The notes beneath the pieces were generated by a model, which searched no databases, was not told where the DNA came from, and saw only the letters and a program-made list of their open reading frames with translations. The position numbers and the translations under genes are program-made. A DNA stretch of 64,000 nucleotides. Source: CAISCU01 sp051861545. GTDB lineage: Bacteria > Bacteroidota > Bacteroidia > UKL13-3. Shown piece by piece: positions 35,591 through 46,359 of this stretch (its first letter is position 1; every line of letters starts with the position of its first letter). The stretch lies in assembly GCA_051861545.1 (NCBI GenBank), contig JBIMKP010000015.1, forward strand, positions 1 through 64,000. The letters run 5' to 3'.

Positions 35591-38500
35591 ATGATAAAAA
35601 ATAAAATTTTTGCAAAAATGAATCTATTTAAACTTGGGGTAATCTTTACCCTGATTTTGAATATTTATTCTACGCAATCTCTTTTTGCTCAAAATACTTA
35701 TGGTTTCGAATGGATAAAACCTTATCAAACCTATTACAAATTTCCTGTTATAAAAGATGCAATTTATAAAATCGATTCTTTAACATTAGCTCAAAATGGT
35801 ATCAATGTTCAAAATCTGAATCCACAAAAATTAAGTTTATTCAAAAATGGAAAAGAACAATTGATTTATTGCGCTGGTGAATCAGATGGTATTTTTAACT
35901 CGACTGATTATATTCAATTCTTCGGGCAAAAAAACACTGGTGAATTAGATAAAGAATTATATACTTCTGATGCTGAACAAGCACATATTTATTCAAGTTT
36001 ATTCACTGATACTGCTTGGTATTTTTTGTGTATAAATGCTGATACATCAACTCATAATCCTCTTCGATATACCGTTTCTACCGATACTAGTTTTAGTGCT
36101 TTTACTCCAGAACAAAATTATTTTTCTACTAAAATTTTAACCTTTCAAGAAGAATATTATCGTGGTGCTTTTTTGCCTGCAAGTACAAAATACTACATCT
36201 CAGATTATGCTGGATCTGAAGGTTGGGTTTCTTATTTAATTGGGTTGAATCAGTCGAGAATAGTTCAAGTTAATTTGCCTGATGTTATAAATACTTTAGA
36301 TGGAAGACTTGAAATGAAAATTATTGGTTCTTCTGATTTTTTTCTTGAAGATCCCAATGCGCCAAATCACCATATACAGGTTCTAATTGGAAATACTCCA
36401 AATCCTACATTTGTAATTGCAGATACTACTTACAGAGGTTATGGAGAAAGACTTATTCTGAAAAATATTCCATCTATTTTCATGAATTCGGTTTTATATG
36501 TAAAGGTTCAAGTAATAAATGATCTTGCCGTTAATTCCGATTTAAATGGAATTTCATACATAAAAATAGATTACAATTCAGGTCAATCTATTTCTGAAAA
36601 TTTTATAACGTTTTTACTTAATAAATCTGGATTGTCCAAAAAGCTAATTCAGTTTAATGGCTATAATGGTTCTGGTGCTTTTATCTTAGATAGGTTTAAT
36701 AAATTACTCATAAATTGTTCTCTTCAAGCTTCTACTTTAAGAGCATTGGCATTTAATTCAGATGAACTTGTTTTTTGTGATATTAATACTTTTGAAGTTC
36801 CCATAAATCTTACAAAAGTTGATTTTGTTATTCCTAATCCTAACCAAAATTACCAGTACTTAATTGTTTCAAATAAGGTTTTCGAAACTTCAGCTACTGC
36901 CTACAAAGAGTTTAGGAATAACAGATATAAAACATTATTAGTTTATGCTGATGAATTGGCAAATACCTATTTTTATGGTCACCATCATCCCTTAAGTATT
37001 AAGAGATTTACAAAGCATTTGTTCGATATGCAGGCTGTTGAACCTTCTTTTTTATTGCTACTAGGAAGGGGATTTCAGAATAATTTAATTAGAACTTCTT
37101 CTGATAACTACCAGTTAAATTTGGTTCCAGCAATTGGAGAACCTTCCTCTGATAATCTATTTACAGCTAGTTTTGATAACGACCAAGGTGTTCCTGCAAT
37201 TCCAACAGGAAGAATACCTGCACAGAGTAACCAAGATGTTTTTAATTATTTGGAGAAAATTCAAAATTTAGAAAATAGTCCTGATAGTATTGCTGAATGG
37301 AGAAAGAATTTTCTGCATATAAGTGGAGGTGAAGATTATTTATCCGAACAAATTCCTTTTACAAATAGAGTAAATTACCTAAAAGGCATAATTTCACAAA
37401 AACCAACTGGTGCCAATGTTTTTTCATATCATAAAAATGTAACTGCACCAACTCAGGATGATATCAGAGAAAAATTAATCAAAATTCAAAATGATGGAAT
37501 TAATATGATGACGTTTTTAGGTCATGGTTCTCTAACGGTTTTAGATATGGATTTTGGTTCTATTGGTAGTTTAAACGAAAATAACAAACCAAGTTTTTAC
37601 TATTTCAATGGTTGTAGTATAGGAAATGCAAATGATGTTGACCCAGGTGGTACAGGACTTGTATATGGAAAGGATTATATCTGTGCTGCAAAAAAGGGAG
37701 CAATAGGTTGGTTGGCTCATAGTAATCTTACTTTAACTGGATATCTATACAACCAAATGGATAATTTTTATTTGGCAATGAATGGAACTAATTATGGTAA
37801 ACCTGTTGGTGAAATTTTGAAAAATGCCCTAAAAGAATCTACTGTTTCGAAAGATTTATATGCACGTTCACATGCGCTTCAATTATTACTTCAAGGTGAT
37901 CCAGCATTTAAATTATATAGCCCAACTAAGCCAGATTTTTCTTTGAATTCAAATGCAATTTTTGTGAATCCGGCTAATGCAACAGCTCAACTCGATTCTT
38001 TTCAACTAGCAATCGTTGTTAATAATATTGCTAAAGCAGTTTTTGATTCAATTGAAATAAAAATAAGACGCGTACTTCCAGATAATTTTGTTCAGGATTT
38101 TCCGATTTTTAAAGTCAATTCACCAAATTTTAGAGATACTTTTTACTATTGGATTAAACCAATTTCAAAAACAGATGCAGGTTTAAATAAATTTTTTGTA
38201 GAAATCAATCCCAATAAAATCGTTGATGAAATTCAATATACTAATAACAATATTCAGTTCGATTTTTTCCTTCCTGGTAGCGGAATTACATTGTTATATC
38301 CATATCCTTATAGTATTGTAGATGTTGATTCTATTACTTGTTATGCTCAAAACAATAATATTTTCTCAGATAAAATTGATTACCTATTTGAATTAGATAC
38401 ATCATTGGCATTTAATAAATCGAGTTCGTTTTTTAAAGAATCTGGACCTATTTCTCAAAATGGTTTAGCTTCTTTTCAATTTAAATTGAATTCTACCGAT

Positions 38501-40645
38501 ACCCAAGTTTACTTTTGGAGAGCTAAAATTAATGTTAGTGAAGATAAAGGTGGTACTTGGCAAATTGGAAGTTTTACTCATATTCCAAATGGTTTAACTG
38601 GATGGCGTCAAAGTGTTTATAGCCAAGTAAAAGATGTTTCTGAAACACGATTTATTTTGTTTAATGATTCCCTGAAATCAACTGAATTTACGAACAATGA
38701 ACTTACCTTAGGTATTGAAAACAGAAGATGGGATCATAGAAGAATGGGAGTTGTAATCCCGTATTTATTAAATGCATTGGTAGGAAATTGTGTGGCTCAA
38801 GGAACTGTGGTTTTGGTTTTTGAACCTTTTCAAGTTGATATGCCTTATGAACTTCCAAATTACCCTTTTAATTGTTCGTTTATACAAGCAAATAAGTCGG
38901 ATAGGAGTTTTAGATATTATACTTTTAATACAAATTATGTTGAAGGTGAAAGAGAGTTAAGACGTTTGGTTGATTCTGTTCCTGATGGATTTTTTGTAGC
39001 AATGTTTTCACGTTATTCAACAAATATTCATAATTGGGAGCCTGAAACTAGAAATATGTTTTCTAAAATTGGCTCTATAAAAGTAGGACAAACAGCGAGT
39101 CGAAATACAGCTTGGGCCGTTATAGGTATGAAAAACGGTGCATTAGGTACAGCTTCTGAAGATACTGTTCAGAATAATGAATTAGAGGGTTTGTCGAGTT
39201 TACCACCTCAAACAAATGAACCTCAAGACGAAAAATACCTTCGTATTAAAAAGAGCTTTTTGTTAAAATGGTTTGAAGGTGATTTTACCTCCAAAGCAAT
39301 TGGTCCTGCTAATAAATTTGGTAGTTTAAGATTGAATTTGTACGACAAAGATCTAGTTCAAAGTGGAAGATGGTGGGCCGATATTATTGGTATAAATACT
39401 TCTGGAGTTGATACTGTTTTGATGAAAAATATCAATTCAGTGCTTACAGATTTAGCAAGTATAGATGCTTCAAAATATCCGTTTTTAAAATTGAAATTAC
39501 ATTTTGTTGATTCAATAAACAGAACTCCGCATCAAATAAAATCATGGCAAATTTCATATATTGAAGCGCCTGAATTAGTTATAGATCCCTCGTTTTCTTA
39601 TGAATTTAATTCTGACAAATTAGATAAGGGTGATTCAATTAGAATCAAAATTCCTATAAGAAATATTTCTAGTTCAAACGCCGATTCGTTTTTAATTAAT
39701 TGGGAAGTAAAAAATGATGCTAGAAATATTACCTATAATGCTAATACGAGTCTTAATAATCTTGCTGCTAAGAATTTTCAAGTCTTAGAAAAAAGTATCC
39801 CAACAGTTTCTATGGAAGGTACTCAGCAGTTCAAATTACATATCAATTCAACGCAAAGAATATCTGAATTCAATTTTAATAACAATATCGCATTACGAAG
39901 TTTAACTGTTAATGCAGATAGGCAAAATCCTTTATTAGATGTTAGTTTTGATGGGCAAAGAATAATTAATGGTGATATAGTTTCTCCTCAACCAATTATT
40001 AGAATTAGTTCAATAGATGCAAATAAGTTTATGTTGCAAGAAGATACCTCGACTTTTAATCTCTATTTGAGAAAACCAAGAACCTTCGATTTTGAACAAA
40101 TCCCTTTAAACAGTTCCGAAATAAAATTTATACCTGCAAGCCCAAATAACAATACTGCAACTATTGAATATAAACCTTCAAAATTTACTGATGGTTTGTA
40201 TACATTAAAGGCTCAGTCAAAAGATGCAAGTGGAAATTATGCAGGTAATATGGAATACCAAATTGATTTTACTGTTATTAATAAAAGTAGTATCACTTAT
40301 TTTTATCCATATCCAAATCCTTTTACAACTTCAATGCGTTTTGTTTTTACTTTAACAGGCTCTAAAATTCCAGACCAACTTTTAGTCAGAATCATGTCGA
40401 TTGATGGCAGAATTGTAAAAGAAGTTCGAAAAGAAGAATTTGGTAACATTAGAATTGGAAATAATATCAGCGAATGGGCTTGGGATGGAACAGATAATTT
40501 TGGGGATAAATTAGCTAATGGTGTTTATTATTATCAGGTTTTCAGTAAAATAGAGGATTCGGAAATTGAACACAGGACTGCAAAATCAAAGGATGAAGAC
40601 AAGTTTTTCATTAAAAATACAGGTAAGATTTATTTAATGCGATAG
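35591..40645 (+). CDS. PorU2-like C25 (gingipain-type) peptidase of type IX secretion
   Basis: A very large exported protein, about 1680 residues from the ATG at 35591 (an earlier ATG at 35543 and a later one at 35618 are possible). A signal peptide ends near STQSLFAQ. The caspase-like C25 dyad is visible in FLGHGSLTVLD and FNGCSIGNAND (His661 and Cys691 counted from 35543). CARDB/Ig-like modules follow. The C-terminal FlgD-like Ig region has YFYPYPNPF, WDGTDNFGDKLANGVYYYQV. PorU itself cleaves and anchors type IX cargo; this longer relative is annotated elsewhere as a putative PorU2, and its exact substrate is unknown. Confidence 0.85.
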   Translation: MIKNKIFAKMNLFKLGVIFTLILNIYSTQSLFAQNTYGFEWIKPYQTYYKFPVIKDAIYKIDSLTLAQNGINVQNLNPQKLSLFKNGKEQLIYCAGESDGIFNSTDYIQFFGQKNTGELDKELYTSDAEQAHIYSSLFTDTAWYFLCINADTSTHNPLRYTVSTDTSFSAFTPEQNYFSTKILTFQEEYYRGAFLPASTKYYISDYAGSEGWVSYLIGLNQSRIVQVNLPDVINTLDGRLEMKIIGSSDFFLEDPNAPNHHIQVLIGNTPNPTFVIADTTYRGYGERLILKNIPSIFMNSVLYVKVQVINDLAVNSDLNGISYIKIDYNSGQSISENFITFLLNKSGLSKKLIQFNGYNGSGAFILDRFNKLLINCSLQASTLRALAFNSDELVFCDINTFEVPINLTKVDFVIPNPNQNYQYLIVSNKVFETSATAYKEFRNNRYKTLLVYADELANTYFYGHHHPLSIKRFTKHLFDMQAVEPSFLLLLGRGFQNNLIRTSSDNYQLNLVPAIGEPSSDNLFTASFDNDQGVPAIPTGRIPAQSNQDVFNYLEKIQNLENSPDSIAEWRKNFLHISGGEDYLSEQIPFTNRVNYLKGIISQKPTGANVFSYHKNVTAPTQDDIREKLIKIQNDGINMMTFLGHGSLTVLDMDFGSIGSLNENNKPSFYYFNGCSIGNANDVDPGGTGLVYGKDYICAAKKGAIGWLAHSNLTLTGYLYNQMDNFYLAMNGTNYGKPVGEILKNALKESTVSKDLYARSHALQLLLQGDPAFKLYSPTKPDFSLNSNAIFVNPANATAQLDSFQLAIVVNNIAKAVFDSIEIKIRRVLPDNFVQDFPIFKVNSPNFRDTFYYWIKPISKTDAGLNKFFVEINPNKIVDEIQYTNNNIQFDFFLPGSGITLLYPYPYSIVDVDSITCYAQNNNIFSDKIDYLFELDTSLAFNKSSSFFKESGPISQNGLASFQFKLNSTDTQVYFWRAKINVSEDKGGTWQIGSFTHIPNGLTGWRQSVYSQVKDVSETRFILFNDSLKSTEFTNNELTLGIENRRWDHRRMGVVIPYLLNALVGNCVAQGTVVLVFEPFQVDMPYELPNYPFNCSFIQANKSDRSFRYYTFNTNYVEGERELRRLVDSVPDGFFVAMFSRYSTNIHNWEPETRNMFSKIGSIKVGQTASRNTAWAVIGMKNGALGTASEDTVQNNELEGLSSLPPQTNEPQDEKYLRIKKSFLLKWFEGDFTSKAIGPANKFGSLRLNLYDKDLVQSGRWWADIIGINTSGVDTVLMKNINSVLTDLASIDASKYPFLKLKLHFVDSINRTPHQIKSWQISYIEAPELVIDPSFSYEFNSDKLDKGDSIRIKIPIRNISSSNADSFLINWEVKNDARNITYNANTSLNNLAAKNFQVLEKSIPTVSMEGTQQFKLHINSTQRISEFNFNNNIALRSLTVNADRQNPLLDVSFDGQRIINGDIVSPQPIIRISSIDANKFMLQEDTSTFNLYLRKPRTFDFEQIPLNSSEIKFIPASPNNNTATIEYKPSKFTDGLYTLKAQSKDASGNYAGNMEYQIDFTVINKSSITYFYPYPNPFTTSMRFVFTLTGSKIPDQLLVRIMSIDGRIVKEVRKEEFGNIRIGNNISEWAWDGTDNFGDKLANGVYYYQVFSKIEDSEIEHRTAKSKDEDKFFIKNTGKIYLMR

Positions 40646-40708
40646 GTGGGTAAAAGACATTTTTTATTCCAAAAGTTTTTTCGAAATTACTCGCTTTAAA
40701 AGCTACCT

Positions 40709-43700
40709 ATGCCAATTAAAAAATTATTGGTTGCCAATCGAGGTGAGATTGCAATCAGAGTATTTCGTGCAGCTGTTGAATTAAATATTAAAACAGTTGC
40801 TGTTTATACCTATGAAGATAGATATTCTTTACATCGGTATAAAGCCGATGAAAGTTATCAAATTGGTTCAGAAACCGACCCTTTAAAACCTTATTTAGAT
40901 ATTGAAGAAATCATTTACGTGGCCAAAAACCACCAAGTAGATGCCATTCACCCTGGTTACGGATTTTTAAGTGAAAACGCGCTTTTTGCTCAAAGATGTA
41001 AAGAGGAGGGTATTATTTTTGTTGGTCCCGATCCTTCCGTTATGAAGGCTCTTGGTGATAAAATGCTGGCTAAAAAAGTAGCTATTGAAGCAAAAGTTCC
41101 AATTATCCAAGATAGCCAGGTTGATTTACTTACCCTTGATATTGCAATTCTAGAAGCAAATAGAATTGGTTTTCCTCTGATGATTAAAGCTGCTTCTGGT
41201 GGCGGTGGTAGAGGAATGAGGGTGGTTAGAACAGAATCTGATTTAGTTAAAGTTTTTAATGAAGCCAGAAATGAAGCCAAAGTTGCTTTTGGAGATGATA
41301 CTGTTTTTCTTGAAAAATTTATAGACCAACCTCGCCATATTGAGGTTCAAATTCTCGGTGATAAACATGGAAATTTAGTTCATTTACATGAAAGAGATTG
41401 TTCTGTTCAGCGTAGGTTTCAAAAGGTGGTTGAAATGGCTCCTGCTCCTGGAATTTCAATTGAAACAAAATCAAAACTTCATGAATATGCCCTCAAAATT
41501 TGCAAACATGTAAATTATAGTCATGCTGGTACTGTTGAGTTTTTAGTTGATAAAGAAGAGAACATTTATTTCATTGAAGTAAATCCTCGTATTCAAGTTG
41601 AACATACAGTAACTGAAGAAGTAACTGGATATGATATTGTGCGTTCTCAAATTTTAATTGCTAAAGGATATCGACTCGATTCTCCAGAAATTAATATCTA
41701 TAGCCAAAATCAAATTGAAGTAAAGGGTTTTGCTGTGCAAGTTCGTATCACTACCGAAGACCCTGCTAATGGTTTTAAACCCGACCATGGAACAATAATT
41801 GCGTACAGAAATGCAGGTGGTCCCGGTATTCGTTTAGATGAAGGTAGTGCTTATCCTAATGCTAAAATTTCTCCCTTTTTTGATTCCTTGTTAGTTAAAG
41901 TTACTGCAAGTGGTAGAAATTTATTGGAAGCAACTGAAAGATTGCAAAGAGTTCTTAAAGAATTCAGAATTCGTGGCGTAAAAACCAATATTAGTTTCCT
42001 TGAAAATGTTTTACAACATCCGGTTTTTTTAGCAGGAAAAACAACGGTTAATTTTATAGATTCTCATCCAGAATTATTCATATTTAAAAAGCGTTTTGAT
42101 AGAGGTACAAAGGCATTGAAATATATGGCCGATATCATAGTAAACGGAAATGATGATGTGAAATTTATTGATGATAAAAAGGTTTTCAGAACTGCACGTA
42201 TTCCTGATTTTGATAAGTTTAGTGAAATACCATTAGGTTCAAGAAGCAGACTTCAAAGCCTAGGCAGAGATGGTTTTGTAAATTGGTTAAAAAATGAAAA
42301 GGCCATTCAATATACCGATTGTACCTTAAGAGATGCCCACCAAAGTTTATTTGCAACTCGTATGCGTACAGTTGATATGCTTAAAGTGGCAGAAGCTTAT
42401 GCAAAAAATCATCCTCAATTGTTCTCCCTAGAAATGTGGGGCGGTGCTACTTTTGATGTGGCTTTACGCTTTTTACATGAAGACCCTTGGCAAAGACTCG
42501 CACTACTTAGAGAGTCAATTCCTAATATACTTTTTCAAATGCTAATTCGTGGTTCAAATGCCGTGGGTTACAAAGCATATCCAGATAATTTAGTAGAAAA
42601 ATTTATTGAAGAAAGTTTCAAAAATGGTATTGATGTTTTCAGAATTTTCGATTCATTAAATTGGATTGAGGGAATGAAGGTTAGTATCAATGCTGTTAAT
42701 GAAAGAACAAATGGCTTGGCTGAAGCTTGTATTTGTTATACAGGCGATTTGTTAGATTCTGATAAAAATTCGAAGTTTAATATACAATATTACCTCGATT
42801 TAGCCAAGCAACTTGAAGATGCTGGTGCTCATATTTTGGGAATAAAAGATATGGCTGGTTTGTTAAAACCATATCAAGCAGAATACTTAATTAAAGAGCT
42901 TAAAAAGTCAATTGATATTCCTATTCATTTGCATACACATGACACAAGTAGTATTCAACCTGCGACCTATTTAAAGGCGATTGAAGCGGGTGTTGATGTA
43001 GTAGATGTTGCTTTGGCTAGTATGAGTGGTTTAACATCTCAGCCAAATTTCAATTCTATTGTTGCTATGATGAAAGGCAATGAGCGTGAATTGAAAATGG
43101 ACTTAAATTCACTGAATCAATTTTCGAATTATTTTGAAGCTGTAAGAGAATATTATTATCCATTTGAACATGAGTTAAAGGCTGGAACGGCAGAGGTTTA
43201 TGATCATGAAATACCCGGTGGTCAATACTCTAATCTTCGTCCACAAGCAAGAAGCCTAGGTTTAGAAGACCAATTTGAGACCATTAAACAAAACTATGTT
43301 TTAGTCAATAAAATGTTTGGTGATATTGTGAAAGTAACACCTTCTTCTAAAGTTGTAGGTGATATGGCTTTATTTATGACTGCCAATTCATATACCGAAA
43401 AAGATATTATGGAAAAGGGTGATAGCATTTCTTTTCCAGATTCAATTATAGAGTTGTTTAAAGGTGATTTGGGTCAAAATCCAGGAGGTTTTCCTAAAGA
43501 ACTTTCTAAGCTTATTTTAAAAGATGTTGAAGCCTATACAGGAAGGCCAAATGAACATTTAAATCCTATAGATTTTGATGCTGATTTTTTAAAGTTTCAA
43601 GAAAAATTTGGAAAGGATTATCAATTTACTGACTTTCTAAGTTGGTGTTTTTATCCTAAAGTATTTGAAGATTATTCAATCAAACGCGAGGCATTTGGAG

Positions 43701-44152
43701 AACTTTATCATTTACCAACTCCAGCATTTTTCTTTGGGATGAAACTTGGTGAGGAAATAATTATTGAATTAGCTCCTGGTAAAAACATCTTGGTAAGATT
43801 AATCAATATGGTTGATGAAGGAGATGGTAAAAAGACCGTTTATTTTAGGCTAAATGGACAAACCAGAAGTATTGAAGTTATTGACAGGCATAATACATCG
43901 GCTAAACATTCAAATAGAAAAGCTAAAATTGATGGAGAAATTGGTTCCCCTTTGCAAGGAAGATTATCTAAGATTTTAGTGAAAGAAAATGATGTAGTTG
44001 AAAAAAATACCCCATTATTTACCATTGAAGCAATGAAAATGGAGAGTACTGTAATTTCACCTATAAGTGGAACAATAAAATCTGTAGTTTTGAAGGAAGG
44101 AAGTTTAATTGAACAAGACGACCTGATTATTGAAATTCAAACCAATTTATAA
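40709..44152 (+). CDS. pyc: pyruvate carboxylase
   Basis: An ATP- and biotin-dependent carboxylation of pyruvate to oxaloacetate; a single 1147-residue chain. Biotin carboxylase (1-450: LLVANRGEIAIRVFRA, ASGGGGRGMRVV, EVNPRIQVEHTVTEE), carboxyltransferase (about 525-800: YTDCTLRDAHQSLFATRMR, HLHTHDTSS), PC tetramerisation part (about 860-1020), and biotinyl domain with Lys1110 in EAMKMES. Length is normal. Followed after 3 bases by an SPFH gene, so probably an operon. Confidence 0.97.
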   Translation: MPIKKLLVANRGEIAIRVFRAAVELNIKTVAVYTYEDRYSLHRYKADESYQIGSETDPLKPYLDIEEIIYVAKNHQVDAIHPGYGFLSENALFAQRCKEEGIIFVGPDPSVMKALGDKMLAKKVAIEAKVPIIQDSQVDLLTLDIAILEANRIGFPLMIKAASGGGGRGMRVVRTESDLVKVFNEARNEAKVAFGDDTVFLEKFIDQPRHIEVQILGDKHGNLVHLHERDCSVQRRFQKVVEMAPAPGISIETKSKLHEYALKICKHVNYSHAGTVEFLVDKEENIYFIEVNPRIQVEHTVTEEVTGYDIVRSQILIAKGYRLDSPEINIYSQNQIEVKGFAVQVRITTEDPANGFKPDHGTIIAYRNAGGPGIRLDEGSAYPNAKISPFFDSLLVKVTASGRNLLEATERLQRVLKEFRIRGVKTNISFLENVLQHPVFLAGKTTVNFIDSHPELFIFKKRFDRGTKALKYMADIIVNGNDDVKFIDDKKVFRTARIPDFDKFSEIPLGSRSRLQSLGRDGFVNWLKNEKAIQYTDCTLRDAHQSLFATRMRTVDMLKVAEAYAKNHPQLFSLEMWGGATFDVALRFLHEDPWQRLALLRESIPNILFQMLIRGSNAVGYKAYPDNLVEKFIEESFKNGIDVFRIFDSLNWIEGMKVSINAVNERTNGLAEACICYTGDLLDSDKNSKFNIQYYLDLAKQLEDAGAHILGIKDMAGLLKPYQAEYLIKELKKSIDIPIHLHTHDTSSIQPATYLKAIEAGVDVVDVALASMSGLTSQPNFNSIVAMMKGNERELKMDLNSLNQFSNYFEAVREYYYPFEHELKAGTAEVYDHEIPGGQYSNLRPQARSLGLEDQFETIKQNYVLVNKMFGDIVKVTPSSKVVGDMALFMTANSYTEKDIMEKGDSISFPDSIIELFKGDLGQNPGGFPKELSKLILKDVEAYTGRPNEHLNPIDFDADFLKFQEKFGKDYQFTDFLSWCFYPKVFEDYSIKREAFGELYHLPTPAFFFGMKLGEEIIIELAPGKNILVRLINMVDEGDGKKTVYFRLNGQTRSIEVIDRHNTSAKHSNRKAKIDGEIGSPLQGRLSKILVKENDVVEKNTPLFTIEAMKMESTVISPISGTIKSVVLKEGSLIEQDDLIIEIQTNL

Positions 44153-44155
44153 AAC

Positions 44156-45085
44156 ATGGAATATATAATTATCGGAGTTGTAATTACTCTTATTATTTTC
44201 TTCTCTATTACAACAGTTCAACAAGGACTTGTTGCTGTTACAACAATCTTTGGTAAGTACAACCGAACTTTATATCCTGGATTGAATTTTAAAATTCCAT
44301 TAATAGAAGTTGTATTTCGTAAAATTTCAATTCAAAATCGTTCAGTTGAATTGGGTTTTAATGCTACAACTATTGACCAAGCCAATGTCAATTTTACTGC
44401 TATGTTGCTTTATTCTGTAATTAATCAAGATGAAGAAACAATTAAAAATGTAGCTTTTAAGTTTATTGATAGTGGAAATTTTATGCAAGCTTTAACACGT
44501 TCAGTAGAAGGTTCAATTAGAGCTTATGTTGCTACAAAAAAGCAAGCTGAAATACTTGGGCTAAGAAGAGAAATTACTGAAGCTGTAAAAGATAATATGG
44601 ATAAAACTTTGGAGGAATGGGGTTATCACCTGATCGACCTTCAAATCAATGATATCAATTTTGATGAAGAAGTAATGAAGTCGATGGCTAAAGTTGTAGC
44701 TTCAAATAACATGAAATCGGCTGCTGAAAACGAAGGACAAGCGCTGTTAATCACCAAAACAAAGGCTGCCGAAGCAGAAGGAAATGCGATTAAAATTGCA
44801 GCACAAGCTGAAATGGAAGCCGCTCAATTAAGAGGGCAGGGGATAGCTTTATTTAGAGAGGAAGTTGCTAAAGGATTAAGTCAAGCTGCTAAAGTAATGC
44901 AAGATGGAGATTTAGATGCCTCATTCATATTGTTTAGTATGTGGACAGAAGCTGTGAAAAATTTCGCAGAACAAGGAAAAGGTAATGTTATTTTTCTTGA
45001 TGGTTCATTAGAAGGTATGCAAAAATCTATGAAAGAAATGATGGCAATTTCTAGATTAGATTCAAACATAAATAAAAAGGATTGA
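44156..45085 (+). CDS. SPFH (stomatin/prohibitin-like) membrane protein
   Basis: A 309-residue protein with an N-terminal membrane helix (IIIGVVITLIIFFSITTV), then the SPFH domain (about 25-190: GLVAVTTIFGKY, YPGLNFKIPL, LINDINFDEEV-like QINDINFDEEVMKSM) and an Ala/Glu-rich coiled coil (190-245). Such proteins form membrane scaffolds; partner unknown. No NfeD gene is adjacent, unlike in many SPFH operons. It starts 3 bases after pyc and ends 1 base before the glycosyltransferase start. Confidence 0.88.
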   Translation: MEYIIIGVVITLIIFFSITTVQQGLVAVTTIFGKYNRTLYPGLNFKIPLIEVVFRKISIQNRSVELGFNATTIDQANVNFTAMLLYSVINQDEETIKNVAFKFIDSGNFMQALTRSVEGSIRAYVATKKQAEILGLRREITEAVKDNMDKTLEEWGYHLIDLQINDINFDEEVMKSMAKVVASNNMKSAAENEGQALLITKTKAAEAEGNAIKIAAQAEMEAAQLRGQGIALFREEVAKGLSQAAKVMQDGDLDASFILFSMWTEAVKNFAEQGKGNVIFLDGSLEGMQKSMKEMMAISRLDSNINKKD

Positions 45086-45086
45086 G

Positions 45087-46061
45087 GTGAAGTTTAATTA
45101 CCTTTCACATGGTAAATATGTAACTGGAGGCTTTCTGTATGAAAAATTTTATGCAGAAAGCCTCCTTGTTTTTTTGAGATCCTTAGGTCGTAATGTTGAA
45201 TTTAAACAGATTAGAAAACATAAATTCTACGACAATTGGTTTGCCCATTTAGAATTACTATTTGTTGGATTAATTCAAACAAATGCCCAACTAAATTTAT
45301 TGGTTTCACGATTTGCTATTCCAGCATTGTTAAAATCTTTTTTTACCAATAATAAATTTATTGTGGTGTTTCATTATGAAGATCCAAAAGATAATAGCTC
45401 CATTATTTTAAAATCATATTACGAGCTATTTTTTGTTCTATTAAATTTATTAAAACCTAAAAATTTAGCTATTTTAATTGTTGCTCCTTTTTGGGAAACT
45501 TATTTTAAAAACAAGCTCAATGGTGTTCAAATTATTTATTTCCCGAATCTCTTTAATTTAAGTGAATACAATTCAATTAAGCCCAATAAAAAAACTAATC
45601 AAATTCATTTGGGGCAATGGAGTTGGAAGAATGATTCAATGATATTTGAATTGGCAGAACAATTGTTTAAGCTAGGTTATAATTGTTATTTCAGTACAAA
45701 TAATCCTAATGAAGCTGGAAGTTTTTATACTTACGAAATTATAGCTGAAAACAGAGAATCATATTTAAAGAGAATGGCTGAATCAGCTTATACCATAGCC
45801 TTTACTTCAATTAATGAAGGTTGGAACAGACTTGCTCATGAAAGCATTTTATTGGGCACAAATGTGATAGGTTTTAATAAAGGTGGTTTAGGAGATTTAT
45901 TGATTGAATCCAATTCCTTTATAGTTGAAAATTCTGACCAAGCTTTGGAAATTATTTTAGCAAAGAAGAGCTCTGTTACACCAGTTTCTTTTATTAATAG
46001 ATATGCTGATACAAATGCAAGTCAGTTTTTAGAAAGCTCAGTTTTGTTTGTGAATAGCTAA
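45087..46061 (+). CDS. GT-B fold glycosyltransferase (family 4-like)
   Basis: A 324-residue protein starting at GTG. The N-terminus (NYLSHGKYVTGGFLYEKFYAE) looks like the acceptor-binding GG loop of GT-B enzymes. The C-terminal NEGWNRLAHESILLGTNVIG followed by FNKGGLGDLL is the donor-binding E-x7-E type motif of GT4. Donor and acceptor are unknown. A strong terminator-like hairpin lies within its first 30 codons. Confidence 0.72.
   Translation: MKFNYLSHGKYVTGGFLYEKFYAESLLVFLRSLGRNVEFKQIRKHKFYDNWFAHLELLFVGLIQTNAQLNLLVSRFAIPALLKSFFTNNKFIVVFHYEDPKDNSSIILKSYYELFFVLLNLLKPKNLAILIVAPFWETYFKNKLNGVQIIYFPNLFNLSEYNSIKPNKKTNQIHLGQWSWKNDSMIFELAEQLFKLGYNCYFSTNNPNEAGSFYTYEIIAENRESYLKRMAESAYTIAFTSINEGWNRLAHESILLGTNVIGFNKGGLGDLLIESNSFIVENSDQALEIILAKKSSVTPVSFINRYADTNASQFLESSVLFVNS
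45126..45175 (+). terminator. terminator-like hairpin inside the glycosyltransferase coding start
   Basis: Twelve-bp perfect stem GGAGGCTTTCTG/CAGAAAGCCTCC (45126-45137 with 45154-45165), then TTGTTTTTTTG. It would stop transcripts coming from pyc and the SPFH gene, or attenuate the glycosyltransferase. Confidence 0.65.
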
Positions 46062-46359
46062 CTAAAACCTTGCTGATATTTGGATTTAAATAGTTTTATA
46101 ATTTCGTTTTTTTTCTTAAGGACGATATGATTTCGAAATTAAATATTGACTAACACACGCATTTTTTCTGTCAAACATTGAAATTCTTGAAATGTTTTTA
46201 CCAATCAAATCATAAAATTAACTATTAAAATTGAATTTGATTATATTTAAATTAGCAAACGAAAAATTAAAACTATTCATTGAAATAATGACAATAACTG
46301 ATTTTTTTGTATTGTATTTTTAACCACTATTTATTCACCCAAAACTAATAACCAAAATT
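46062..46359. other. intergenic region before the FIST signalling genes
   Basis: 298 AT-rich bases. No gene or repeat was recognised; presumably holds the promoter of the FIST-kinase-receiver operon. Confidence 0.5.
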
